Shown: positions 13,018 through 24,491 of the stretch, piece after piece
Numbering within the stretch: position 1 is the first letter of the stretch
Layout of the letters: each line of letters begins with the position of its first letter
DNA from: Begonia masoniana
Taxonomy: Eukaryota; Streptophyta; Magnoliopsida; Cucurbitales; Begoniaceae
Reading direction: 5' to 3'
DNA: 64,000 nt
NCBI GenBank assembly: GCA_022432975.1
Contig: CM039512.1
Span: 31,967,574-32,031,573, forward strand
Program-made: the position numbers and the translations under genes
The notes under the pieces: model-generated
What the model was told of the DNA's origin: nothing
Databases searched by the model: none
The model's input: the letters and a program-made list of their open reading frames with translations, nothing else

Positions 13018-13788
13018 TGAAAATTGATTATCCCAAAAAATTAAAGTTCAATCAAAGATTATCTAAGCACGGATGACCCATTAAAGAAAAGTGATGCCTT
13101 TGAAAGTGGAAAACAAGTATTTTTGAGTCAAATATTATAAAAACAAGCAAAAAAGATACATGTAGTTGCAAAAAATTGCAAAAATATCAAAATTGGCGCA
13201 ATTCCAGCACTTCGTGCACTCGCTTAGCTGGCCGTGCACCCACCGAGTGCACGCCCACAAGGCCCCCCGCCTAGCTCCCTGCGCCCGTGTCTGCGCATGC
13301 CTTTGCGCGTTCCAGCGTGCCTCAGCGCAACATTCCGCGTCAAAACTTACATTGTTTTCATATTTCCATGATTTTCTTCTTATTTTTATGCATTGGTTAA
13401 GTTTCTTTAACCCTAGATTGCTTTCTATAATATTTTTAGAGATATTTATATTATTTTTAATATTTATTTTAGCCTATTTAAACACTAGAGTTGTATCCCT
13501 TTGGAAAAATTTTATGATGAAATAAACTGAGTTTTTAAGAGATTTTTCTATTGGATTCTTTGTGAAGAACTAGATATTCTTCAAGATAAAACTTGAGAGA
13601 TCAAATTGATAGTTTTATTTCTTACTAACAAGTATGGTCTCGATCAAGCTCATTGTTTGATAACTTTGGTTCCATCGACAATGTTCGATTGAAGTCAAGT
13701 TCTTTTTTACTTGATTCAAAGGTGTTCCTAAGTTTCTATTCTTCATTGTTGAAAGGTCTCGGGTTTGATATACTCGTGATTCTAATCA
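13018..13788 (+). repeat. E5 5' LTR (771 bp)
   Basis: Begins TGAAAATTGATTATCCC and ends CTAATCA, two bases before the primer-binding site. It is directly repeated at 19739-20515: shared landmarks are AATCAAAGATTAT, GGTGATGCC/AGTGATGCC, the GC-rich block near 13210-13330 and the TATTTAAACACTAGAGTT block near 13480. The latter region is a plausible promoter/TATA zone. Confidence 0.8.
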
Positions 13789-13790
13789 TT

Positions 13791-13802
13791 TGGTATTAGA
13801 GC
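13791..13802 (+). promoter_or_regulatory. E5 primer-binding site
   Basis: TGGTATTAGAGC, one mismatch from the initiator tRNA-Met complement, lies two bases after the LTR end and fixes the plus orientation. Confidence 0.8.
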
Positions 13803-14472
13803 AAAGCCTCTTAGATTCAAGCGCTATCTTTAATTTCTGTCAATCACTTCTACCCCTGAATTTCTTTTTTTTGAAATTATTCTTATTAAAAAAATGGATT
13901 TTTTTCTTACTTCTAAAGTTTCGAATTTAATTCTTAAAATTTCCATTTTCACACTTAAAGTTTCAAATTTTATTCTTAAAATTTATATTTTAATCTTTAA
14001 AACCTCGGATTTCACTCTTTAAATTTCGACTATTAATCTTAAAGTTTCAAGTTTCAATATTTAAATTTGGATTAACATTTTTAAAAATCAAATTTTATTC
14101 TTGAAATTTTGACTTGTTCATAAAGTTTCGAACTTTGCTCTTAAAGTTATTCAAAGTTTCAAATTTTATTCTTAAAATTTTGATTATAATCCCTTTGATA
14201 TCATTATTATCATCTTATTCGATCATGTAATTTGTTATTTTTCTTCATTGATTAGTAACAAAGTTTCCTTTATTGATTATTCATATTCCGTTCTTTCAAA
14301 ATAGCTTGATTCTACTATTCTTGGAGGTTGGAAGTTTTAACTTGAAAGTTTGATCTTGCTTGTTCAATATTTTCTTTTCATCAAGTTTTTGTCATAAAGA
14401 GCAAAAAGAGAAAATTGAGGGGTAAAAGACAAGACGGTGAGATTATTTTTTAAAAAATCATTATTTGAGTTA
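13803..14472 (+). other. E5 leader, AT-rich, no gene
   Basis: The stretch contains many imperfect repeats of AAAGTTTCGAATTTTATTCTTAAAATTT type (about 13900-14190). No open frame of note. SL3 interrupts the element after 14472. Confidence 0.6.
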
Positions 14473-17400
14473 TGTAACACCCGACATTTTCAGCCAGGTG
14501 ATTTTCTTAACGGAATTAACTGTCACCTTTATTGTTGATCTTTAATTTAAATTTTAATGACTAAGCTTATTTGGTTTCTATTTGTGTGGTGGCAAACCGT
14601 AATTAAGAGGGATTTTATTTAGTATAAAAAGAAAATGGAAACCTTAAACCTCACTTAAACCCCACTGTAGCCGACATTCTCTCTCGGCAATTCCCGTGCT
14701 TCCATAGCTCTTTCTCTGTCGGCGACTCCCTCTTTGGCAATTGATTCCTCCAGCCTCCACTCCGATAACCTACATTCGAGGTAAGATTTAGACAATGTAG
14801 TTGCCGAGTGATTATTTGGAACTCTGTTTTCAGCTAGAACCCAATGTTTCAAGATTCTTCAATGGCCGAATAATAAGAAAATTTATAATCGGTGTTTGGT
14901 AATAGCATTCTTGATTCGAATCTGGACTTTAATATAACCGACTGGAACTAGTGGTTAAGTTGAATTAGGCTATTTTAGATTTTGAAAACTTAGTCCACAC
15001 ACAAGGTGCTCGGCTGAAAAGACTCAAGAATACAGATTCTAGGATGACATTTAGTTAGGACTTTTCTAGCTTTGATTTCAGAATATTTAGGATCTATTTT
15101 AACTCTGAAATGTGAAATGATATCAGGTGAAGAAGTTTGAAGTGTAGTGCATGAATTTGCTAAGGAAGTCAGGTAAGTGAATGTATTAAGATTTCTAGCC
15201 ATTAGGGCCCTACATCTTAAGGGTACTAAATTAGTTATGTGTTTGATGTTTGTTTTAAGTTAGTAAGATGGTTTGTACTTGGATGATTTACGGATGTTTG
15301 AGAGCTATGTTATGTGATGTTTTGATAGAGTCTATGAAGTCAACTGTCTAGTATGATATTTTCCATAGTCTGATGATTTAAGAACATTCATGTCATGCAT
15401 CATGATTTACTTCTCAAGCATATGAAAATGATTTATGAGCATATTTTTCCCCATGAACAAGATATGAGAATGAATATGAAACTTATGCAACCGGATTAAG
15501 TGAGGGTTGGGGGCAGTTTGGTGTATGTCACTGTCCAAAGAGAAGGACCATGAATACGGCCTGAAAGGGACTATGTACACTTGCAGTGTCATCCCCCCTT
15601 TACGACACAAATCCTCCCTTAATCCATATGATGAAAGTGATGAACAAGAACACGAATAAGAACAAGAAAAGAGCATGAAACGAACATGATCATGATTTTC
15701 TTGCAACTATGCATTCTCGTATACATGTTAGTATTGCATTCCTTACTAAGCATTAAGCTTATAGTTTAAACCTTATGATGTAGGTGACGAAATATCAGGT
15801 GAGGATTCCAAAGTTAATGAAGATGTCTAAGTTTGGTTGCTGGAAGGTGTTCAGGGACCAATTCTTTGGCTGGAAGGCGAACAAGACCCCCTGGTTATTG
15901 CTCTTATGATTTTAGTGATGATTATGAATATGGAAGTCTAAGTAGGATGAGATTATTTTAAAACATCGAGCTTTTGAAATTGTCTGGTTTAATTACTGAG
16001 TCTGAGAATGTTTATAAGGATATAGAACGAGTTATTTTAACTAAGTCTTCCGCTACAAGAATTCTTGATGAGTCTCTGATTTTCATTTATAAGAGTGATG
16101 AGTCAATGAAGTTAGAAGTCTGTGTATATTTGCATCCACCGATAGATGTTCTCTATCGGAAGATGTATGAGCTTGCATCTACCGATAGATGTTCTCTATT
16201 GGAAGATGTCTTAAAAGAACACGTGGATTACACATGTCTATCGGTAGATGTTGTGTATTTCAAATACCGGATGATGTAAGTGTTGTTTTGTCGTCTAGTA
16301 ATCGGGTGATGTAGTGTATTTCTAATGTCAGGCGATGTACGAATCGTTTTGTCGTCTAGTGATCGGTAGATGTAGTGTATTTCAAATACCGGATGATGTA
16401 AGTGTTATTTTGTCATCTAGCGATCGGGCGATGTAGTGTATTTCTATTGTCGGGCGATGTACGAATCATTTTGTTGTCTAGTGATCGGTAGATGTTGTGT
16501 ATTTCAAATACCGGATGATGTAAGTGTTGTTTTGTCGTCTAGTGATCGGTAGATGTTGTGTATTTCAAATACCGGATGATGTAAGTGTTGTTTTGTCGTC
16601 TAGTGATCGGTAGATGTTGTGTATTTCAAATACCGGATGATGTAAGTGTTGTTTTGTCGTCTAGTGATCGGTAGATGTTGTGTATTTCAAATACCGGATG
16701 ATGTAAGTGTTGTTTTGTCGTCTAGTGATCGGTAGATGTTGTGTATTTCAAATACCGGATGATGTAAGTGTTGTTTTGTCGTCTAGTGATCGGTAGATGT
16801 TGTGTATTTCAAATACCGGATGATGTAAGTGTTGTTTTGTCGTCTAGTGATCGGTAGATGTTGTGTATTTCAAATACCGGATGATGTAAGTGTTGTTTTG
16901 TCGTCTAGTGATCGGTAGATGTTGTGTATTTCAAATACCGGATGATGTAAGTGTTGTTTTGTCGTCTAGTGATCGGTAGATGTTGTGTATTTCAAATACC
17001 GGATGATGTAAGTGTTGTTTTGTCGTCTAGTGATCGGTAGATGTTGTGTATTTCAAATACCGGATGATGTAAGTGTTGTTTTGTCGTCTAGTGATCGGTA
17101 GATGTTGTGTATTTCAAATACCGGATGATGTAAGTGTTGTTTTGTCGTCTAGTGATCGGTAGATGTTGTGTATTTCAAATACCGGATGATGTAAGTGTTG
17201 TTTTGTCGTCTAGTGATCGGTAGATGTTGTGTATTTCAAATACCGGATGATGTAAGTGTTGTTTTGTCGTCTAGTGATCGGTAGATGTTGTGTATTTCAA
17301 ATACCGGATGATGTAAGTGTTGTTTTGTCGTCTAGTGATCGGTAGATGTTGTGTATTTCAAATACCGGATGATGTAAGTGTTGTTTTGTCGTCTAGTGAT

Positions 17401-18931
17401 CGGTAGATGTTGTGTATTTCAAATACCGGATGATGTAAGTGTTGTTTTGTCGTCTAGTGATCGGTAGATGTTGTGTATTTCAAATACCGGATGATGTAAG
17501 TGTTGTTTTGTCGTCTAGTGATCGGTAGATGTTGTGTATTTCAAATACCGGATGATGTAAGTGTTGTTTTGTCGTCTAGTGATCGGTAGATGTTGTGTAT
17601 TTCAAATACCGGATGATGTAAGTGTTGTTTTGTCGTCTAGTGATCGGTAGATGTTGTGTATTTCAAATACCGGATGATGTAAGTGTTGTTTTGTCGTCTA
17701 GTGATCGGTAGATGTTGTGTATTTCAAATACCGGATGATGTAAGTGTTGTTTTGTCGTCTAGTGATCGGTAGATGTTGTGTATTTCAAATACCGGATGAT
17801 GTAAGTGTTGTTTTGTCGTCTAGTGATCGGTAGATGTTGTGTATTTCAAATACCGGATGATGTAAGTGTTGTTTTGTCGTCTAGTGATCGGTAGATGTTG
17901 TGTATTTCAAATACCGGATGATGTAAGTGTTGTTTTGTCGTCTAGTGATCGGTAGATGTTGTGTATTTCAAATACCGGATGATGTAAGTGTTGTTTTGTC
18001 GTCTAGTGATCGGTAGATGTTGTGTATTTCAAATACCGGATGATGTAAGTGTTGTTTTGTCGTCTAGTGATCGGTAGATGTTGTGTATTTCAAATACCGG
18101 ATGATGTAAGTGTTGTTTTGTCGTCTAGTGATCGGTAGATGTTGTGTATTTCAAATACCGGATGATGTAAGTGTTGTTTTGTCGTCTAGTGATCGGTAGA
18201 TGTTGTGTATTTCAAATACCGGATGATGTAAGTGTTGTTTTGTCGTCTAGTGATCGGTAGATGTTGTGTATTTCAAATACCGGATGATGTAAGTGTTGTT
18301 TTGTCGTCTAGTGATCGGTAGATGTTGTGTATTTCAAATACCGGATGATGTAAGTGTTGTTTTGTCGTCTAGTGATCGGTAGATGTCGTGTATTTCAAAT
18401 ACCGGATGATGTAAGTGTTGTTTTGTCGTCTAGTGATCGGTAGATGTCGTGTATTTCAAATACCGGATGATGTAAGTGTTGTTTTGTCGTCTAGTGATCG
18501 GTAGATGTTGTGTATTTCAAATAGGGCACGCTAATTGAGTCATGCAGAGTACACGTGACAAATCGAAAGAGGTACACTCTGTTAGCCGATGCATGCAAAC
18601 CCATGCAAACCCGAGCAGAATAACGTCGAATAATCTGGGGGCATTTCTTTCCTGCCCGAATTTGTTATAGAACTGATGACTGCGTATGGTTGCTTGACTC
18701 TGTGAATGAATATGTTGTTAGTTTTAAGAGGAAGTCAAGTTCGATGAATCTAGTTTCTGTCTGTCATGTTAAAGTCCTTAAGTTCTGTTGAGGAAAGGTA
18801 AAAAAAAATAATACAAAGGGGACCTTAATGTAAAGTGGTCGAAGGGTGAAAGATCTAAAGAGATCAGGGTAAATATGAATTTAATAGGTTAAGTTATGAA
18901 TTACGTGGCGACTCCAACTGGGGTCGTTACA
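14473..18931 (+). mobile_element. SL3: very long solo LTR of the E4/E6 family with minisatellite
   Basis: Starts TGTAACACCCGAC, ends GGGGTCGTTACA, and is flanked by AGTTA at 14468-14472 and 18932-18936. The 4459-bp size comes mainly from an internal 61-bp tandem array (16241-18524). Outside the array it aligns with the E6 LTR (57748-60136) and the reverse complement of the E4 LTRs: shared landmarks include CAGGTGA near the start, the block around 15170-15220 before GGGCCCTACAT, and TTAAGTGAGGGTTGGGG near 15497. The frame at 15974-16279 is low-complexity LTR sequence, not a gene. Confidence 0.93.
16241..18524 (+). repeat. 61-bp minisatellite, about 37 units, inside SL3
   Basis: Each unit runs TGATCGGTAGATGTTGTGTA, TTTCAAATACCGGATGATGT, then AAGTGTTGTTTTGTCGTCTAG. 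The first four units (to about 16483) alternate between two types, A (as above) and B (with TGTCAGGCGATGTACGAATC-like sequence). From about 16484 there are some 33 nearly identical A units; two near the end carry TGTCG for TGTTG (about 18385 and 18446). The homogeneity points to recent amplification of one unit. Confidence 0.95.
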
Positions 18932-18936
18932 AGTTA

Positions 18937-19738
18937 AACATGAGAGGGATGATATTGTTTGAGTGTAAACAAGTGAGGGAGTGGGAGAGGTCCATTAAAC
19001 AAACTTTGCATTTAACAAGTTTTCTTGTTGTTTCTTCTTCTTCTTTACACCATGCTTAGATTTCACAAAACCTCTCTCTCTCACATGCAATACATAAGCC
19101 ACCAAGAGGCCGAGGAGGAATACTACCGATAAAACCTAATCTGGTAGGTAAAAACTGCGTTGAGAAAAGCTCACACAACTCTGTGACAACGGTTTGGTGG
19201 AATACTACAAAGAGTTGATGGAACAAAAGACAAAGGAACAAAGGTTAAAGGAACAAAAAGAGAAACAAGAGCCCAGAGAGAACGAGGAAGAAAATATTAT
19301 TTCTCCTCTAAAAGATGAATCTTTGGAAGAAGAAACAATTTTTTGAAAGTGCCAAGAACTTTACGAAGAAGAGCCCCTAACCGAGGAGCACATAAAAGAG
19401 GTGGTTAATTGTCTTCAAAAGGATCCTTTTTTTTTTGGAATCTCAACAAACGAAAGATAATTACCCGATTGCGGAAATTTTCCAAGAAAGTTATGAGGTT
19501 CACGAAGAAAAAGTGTTGCTCATCCATGAGCCAAAAACGTACAAAGTAAGGTACAAAAGGTGAACGAAAGTTGATGAAGAAAATGAGAAAAATATTGTCA
19601 TGTTGGCAAGGAAGCAAACACTTGTTACTTGTTCCAAAGATTTTATTGTTTCTAACAATCTTAACCCATTTTCTAATGTGAATTTCTTTGTGTATGATCC
19701 AGAGATTCGAAGATGAATCTCTTTGAAGGGAAAGAAAA
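18937..19738 (+). pseudogene. E5 internal remnant, possible gag-like fragment
   Basis: Around 19200-19430 a plus-strand frame reads as a lysine- and glutamate-rich helical segment (EQKTKEQRLKEQKEKQEPRE) with a stop, then EEPLTEEHIKEVVNCLQKDP. I do not recognise a domain. The region ends in the polypurine tract TTTGAAGGGAAAGAAAA just before the 3' LTR. It may be the decayed tail of a gag-related protein; that is inference from position and charge only. Confidence 0.45.
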
Positions 19739-20515
19739 TGATACGAACCAAGTAAACCCAAAAATTAAAGCTTCAATCAAAGATTATGCAAGCATGGATA
19801 AAGACCCATTAAAGGAAGGTGATGCCTTTGAAAGTAGAAAGCAAGTATTTTTTAGTCAAATATAATGAAAAGATGCATGGAGTTGCATGAATATGCATGA
19901 AGAGAAATGGAGTTGCAAAAAATGAAAAATTATCAAAATTTGCACAATTCAAGCATTCAATGTGCACCCAGCGCGCACCTGCCGTGCAGCTAGCAACGCC
20001 CACACCAGCTCCCCATGCTTGCATGCCCTGCGTTCTAGCACGACATGCTGCATCAAAACTTACATTTTTTCATATTTCCATGATTTTCTTTCTATTTTTA
20101 TCTATTAGTTAAGTTTTCTTAACCATAGATTGCTTTCTATAATATTTGTAAGATTCTTAGACAAATTTCTATTATTTTTAATATTTATTTTAGCTTATTT
20201 AAACACTAGAGTTATAACCCTTTGAAAATAATTTATAATGAAAAAAACTTTGGTTTTCGAAAAAAATTTCCCATAGTTCTTTTTGAAGAAGTAGATCTTC
20301 TTCAAGGTAAAACTTGAGAGATCAAATTAATAGTTTTGATTCTTACCAACAAGTTTGGTCTTGGTCAATTTTCTTGTTTGATAACTTTGATTCCATCGGC
20401 CAGGTTCTATCGGAGTCAATTAAGTTTTTAGTTGATTCAAAGGCGTTCCTGAGATTCTATTCCGCATTGTTGAAGGGTTTCAGGTTTGTTATACCCAGCC
20501 TGTTGGGCCAGCACA
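19739..20515 (+). repeat. E5 3' LTR, right end altered
   Basis: Starts TGATACGAACC after the polypurine tract at 19722-19738 and follows the 5' LTR to about 20490, after which the two ends differ. It is followed directly by an inverted fragment of the same LTR. Confidence 0.75.
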
Positions 20516-20521
20516 CTGTTT

Positions 20522-20703
20522 AATTTTGATATTTTGGTATTTTTTGCAACTTCATGCATCTTTTTGGCTTCTTTTTGTAATATTTGACTCAAAATACTTG
20601 TTTTCCACTTTTAAAGGCATCACCTTCCTTTAATGGGTCTTTATCCGTGCTTGGATAATCTTTGATTGAAACTTTATTTTTCAGACTTACATGGTTTATA
20701 TCA
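20522..20703 (-). repeat. Inverted 5' fragment of an E5-type LTR
   Basis: The reverse complement starts TGATATAAACCATGTAAGTC and matches the first about 170 bp of the E5 LTRs (AATCAAAGATTATCCAAGCA, GGTGATGCCTTT). It stops at the position corresponding to about 13195. It forms a head-to-head arrangement with the E5 3' LTR and is a truncated second copy, not part of E5 proper. Confidence 0.8.
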
Positions 20704-21834
20704 CATCAGTGACTTGTAATCAAGAATTTGGAATGCGTTGGATTGAAGTATGAGGAACTTTACCCCAATCAAACTTTACTGACAAGACCAAAGTTGTCAA
20801 GCAAATGAGCTTGACCCTTACGGAACTTCTGGTTAGAACAAAGCTATCAATTTGATATTCTATATTTTAACTTGAAGTGATGAGAATCATGGGTATTGAG
20901 AACCTGAGATCCTTAAACAGTGCATAAATGAACTTGATCCTAAACAAACTTGCGGTTAGAACCAAAACTATCAATTTGATCTTCTATGTTTTAATTTGAA
21001 GTGATGAGAATCACGGGTACTGAGAACCCGAGGCCTTTCAACACGCATAATTAAGACTTAGGAATGCATTTGAATCAATTATGAGGAACTAGACTTTAAC
21101 TGAACCTGTGGTTAAAATCAAAGCTATACATTTAATCTTCCAGGTTTGAACTTAAAGTGATAAGAACTACAGGTATTAGGAATCTAAGACCCTTCAACCA
21201 TGCGTAATTAAGACTTAGGGATGTTTTTTTAATAAGGTATAAAGGATTGGAGCCCTATCAAACTTTGTTGATAGAACCAAAGTTATCATGCAAAAGAGCT
21301 CGACCCTAACCAAACTTGTGGTTAGAACAAAAGCTATCAATTTGATATGCTAAGTTTAAACTTAAGGTGATGAGAATGACGGATGTTGAGACCTTGAGAC
21401 CCTTCAACGATGGGTAATTAAGACTTAAGAATGTGTTTGAATGAAATATGAAGAGTTTGACCTCAATCAAACTTTACTGATGGAACCAAATGTATTAAGC
21501 AAAGAAGCTTGACACCACGGGTATTGAGAACCCGAGAATCTTCAACAACGAGTAATTAAGACTTAGAAACACATTTAAATCAAGTATGAAGAACATGACC
21601 CCAATCAAACTTTGCCGAAGGAACAAAAGTTATCAAGCAAAAGAGCTTGACCTTATCAAACTTGTGGTTAGAACCAAACTATCAATTTGAATTTCTAGTT
21701 TTTAACATTAATTGATGAGAACCATAAGTATTGAGAACTAAGACCCTTCAGCGATGCGTAATTAAGACTTAGAAACACGTTTGAAACAAGTATGAGAAAC
21801 TTGACCCCAATCAAACTTTGCCGACAGAACAAAG
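20704..21834. repeat. Satellite-like tandem repeat, block 2 (left of E2)
   Basis: About five diverged units of the roughly 210-bp repeat; landmarks GAGCTTGACCC, AACTTGTGGTTAGAAC, GAGACCCTTCAAC and ACTTAGGAATG recur. The last bases CAAAG (21830-21834) are the E2 target duplication. The block continues at 54952. Confidence 0.82.
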
Positions 21835-23048
21835 TGACGTGCTTCAAACCTATGGAAGAAATGCCAAGCACAAACAACCAACAAACAGGTCTGGCAAACT
21901 CAGTTCTAGTCGAGAAATACCCCAAAATCAAGTATGTACAGGAACTTATCCAAATTAAGTACAAACACTCTGAAATTTTAACAGGAGCTTACCTCACACG
22001 TGTATGATGCACCCTTAAAATTCCAAGGGAAAATAAGTAGTGGTTGGAAAGTTATGAACGGAGTAATCAGATGTGCTCAAACTGTCTAGGGGACTGTTAA
22101 GTTGGCCGAGAGAGGGCTAACTTCTTAGCAGTGTAACTTTTAGGGTATAACTCCAAATGACTTGAAAACATAACACAAACTTACTTGCGGGATGGTTGAA
22201 AAAACTCAAAAATTTCAAGAGCTGATTCATTAAAGTTATACAAACAGAATGGCTTGCTGGTCTAGGAAGGTGATAAGTATGCATCTCTCGGTTTTGTGGC
22301 ATTTCAAATGGAAGAACGCTCCAACTAGCAACAGCTAACAGTTTTCACTCTTTTGCTATAATGTCTATCTTCTGAGTAGGCTGAGAAAATAGTAATAAGA
22401 GCTTCCAAGTATACCCAAAAACTTGGAAACAATGCACACCAAGATGCTCGCATAGAACTCACCGGCGGTAAGAATTTGTAACTCCAATTTTGGGAAGTTA
22501 GACTTCAATTTTCATTCAGAAAAAGCTAGTTGCTATAGCAGCTAAAAGATGGTTAAATACCTCCTCCAATTACACTAGGGTTCAGCTCAAAAAAAAAGAT
22601 GAAGAAGGGTCTAGAAGGAGGCTTGCCATGAGTAAAAGCCTTCTCTCTCCCACAATCACTTCTACCTTTTCCCTCAAAATTGCAATTCATCCCCCCTCCA
22701 AAGTGTTCAGCTGTGCATGCCATGCGACATAAAAGGAAACTAAAGTGTTTTTGTGCAAAAGAAATGAAAGAAAACAGCGGTTACATCACTTGTCAAAAAA
22801 GAAGACAAATTCCTCCTTCAATGGCTAGGCATGACCGAATGATGTTCTCCTTTGTTACTTGCTGAGGCCAAGTGAAACTCCAAAGATAGGACATGGAGGG
22901 AGGCTTCTCCAAGTCTTGGTTGCTTGGCTCCCACTTCAAGTCTTCAAAATATTCTTCTCCTGTAAAAAGAGCAAACTTGTTAGAAAGAGATTCAGTCGAG
23001 GACAAGGTCTTGGCTCAAGATCATGTCAAGGGTCCTCTTGGCATATCA
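21835..23048 (-). repeat. E2 3' LTR (1214 bp)
   Basis: Intact copy bounded by TGACGTGC and GGCATATCA. It lacks the inserts found in the other E2 LTR and so shows the pre-insertion sequence: GTGATAAGTATGC and GTAATAAGAGCTTCC mark the sites later hit by the two ATAAG inserts. On the minus strand its start encodes EDDMPRGPLT in frame with the end of pol, then a stop. Confidence 0.92.
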
Positions 23049-23319
23049 TCCTCCCCGGGTGATTGAGGATTCGACCTCAAATGGGTGGGTTTTCCATTTT
23101 TAAGTCATCCTCCTCTCCAATGTATAGGGATGGATCTTGGTTATTGAAGGTGGTAGATACTTCATAGTCTCCTGGTTACTCAAGTTTGTAGGCATTATTA
23201 TTGATCCTTTCTATCACCTTCAATGGACCATCGGCTCTTGGGAGTAACTTAGACTTTCGTTGCTTGGGAAATCTTTCATTTCTTAAGTGAAGCCAAAATA
23301 GCTCTCCCTCGTTGAAAAT

Positions 23320-24240
23320 AACTTCCTTTCTTCATTTGTTGGCAGTCTTGGCAAATGTCTCGTTCTTCCTCTGAATCGTTATTCTAACTTGCTCACACAT
23401 TTTCTTGACTTGCTCGGCTTTGTTAGCCCCCATGGGGTTTGCTAGATCTTTCATGGGCAATGGTACAAGATCCAACGGTGTAAGTGGGTTAATGTCGTAC
23501 ACCACCTCGAATGGGGTCATTTGAGTAGAGTAGTGAACGCCCCTGTTGTAAGTGAACTCAATGTATGGGAGTTGAACATTTTAATCAGTGAGTCTCTTAC
23601 CCAATATGCTCTTCAAGAGAGTTCCCATGGTTCATTTTACTATTTCGGTCTATTTATCCGTTTGAGGGTGAAACGAAGTACTAAAAAGTAGTTTGGTGCC
23701 CAACTTTCTCCATAAAGTCTTCCAAAAAGAGCTAAAAAACTTAGTGTCTCTATCGGACACAATAGATTTTGGAACTCCATGCAAATGAACCACCTCTTTG
23801 AAAAACAACTCGGCTATGGGGACCGAATCATTTGTCTTGGAGCAATCTATGAAATGGGCCATATTTGAGAACTGGTCTACGACCACCATAATCAATTCCT
23901 TAGCTCGAGCGGGGCGAGGAAGCCCCAAAATAAAATCCATGCTAATTTCTACCTATGGATGACTAGACACGAGCTTTGGCAAGTAGAGTCCTTGAGGAAG
24001 AACTCGGCTCTTGGCTTTCTTGCAAACAATAAACTTCTCTAATACCCGATGCACATCACGCAGTAGGTGAGGCCAATAGAAATGCCCCTTGATCATATCC
24101 AAGGTTTTCTTCTCTCCAAAATGGCTAGATAGCCCACCACTATGAGATTCCTTTATTAAGGACTTCCGAATTTCCCCATTAGGAACACACAAGTTACCCC
24201 CTTGAAAAGGTAGCCATCCACTAAGTGGTAGTCATCCTCG
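23320..24240 (-). pseudogene. E2 integrase, fragmented
   Basis: 23953-24192 holds the zinc-binding N-terminal region (HFGEKKTLDMIKGHFYWPHL). 23650-23940 is the catalytic core start, with [13 protein letters not shown] and [15 protein letters not shown] giving the first two catalytic aspartates, ending in a stop after FHPQTDK. 23332-23520 is the part after the core (MTPFEVVYDINPLTPLDLVP). Integrase joins element cDNA to host DNA in the nucleus. Stops between the pieces make this copy inactive. Confidence 0.85.
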
Positions 24241-24491
24241 GCCTTTTCTTGATAGTTCAAATACAAAGGCCTGAAGTCTTGGTCCTCCACATAATTGTTT
24301 TTGATTCATTCGAAACCAAAAAACTTGGTGCTTAGCTCGGTCAAAAGAACATACCTTCTAGATAAGGCATCGGCCACCACATTAGTCTCTTCCTTTTTAT
24401 ATTTGATGATGTAAGGGTATCATTCAAGAAACTTTACCCACTTGGCATGCCTCTTATTCAACTTATCTTGGCTCTTTATGTGCTTGAACGC

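Larger units (their letters stand above)
13018..20515 (+). mobile_element. E5: small non-autonomous LTR retrotransposon
   Basis: Two direct LTRs (13018-13788 and 19739-20515) enclose a primer-binding site, a short internal region and a polypurine tract. Without the nested SL3 the internal region is only about 1.49 kb and has no recognisable protease, RT, RNase H or integrase, so the element would have depended on another element's enzymes. The right LTR end differs from the left one after about 20490, and no target duplication matching the left flank (TAAAG) is seen, so its 3' end seems rearranged. Family unknown. Confidence 0.75.

Noticed and set aside
15974..16279. 101-aa frame beside the SL3 minisatellite
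   Set aside because: It runs into the tandem array and lies in non-coding LTR sequence; no similarity recognised.
16241..18524. CRISPR array
   Set aside because: Direct repeats have no unique spacers, the host is a plant, and the array is inside an LTR; it is a minisatellite.
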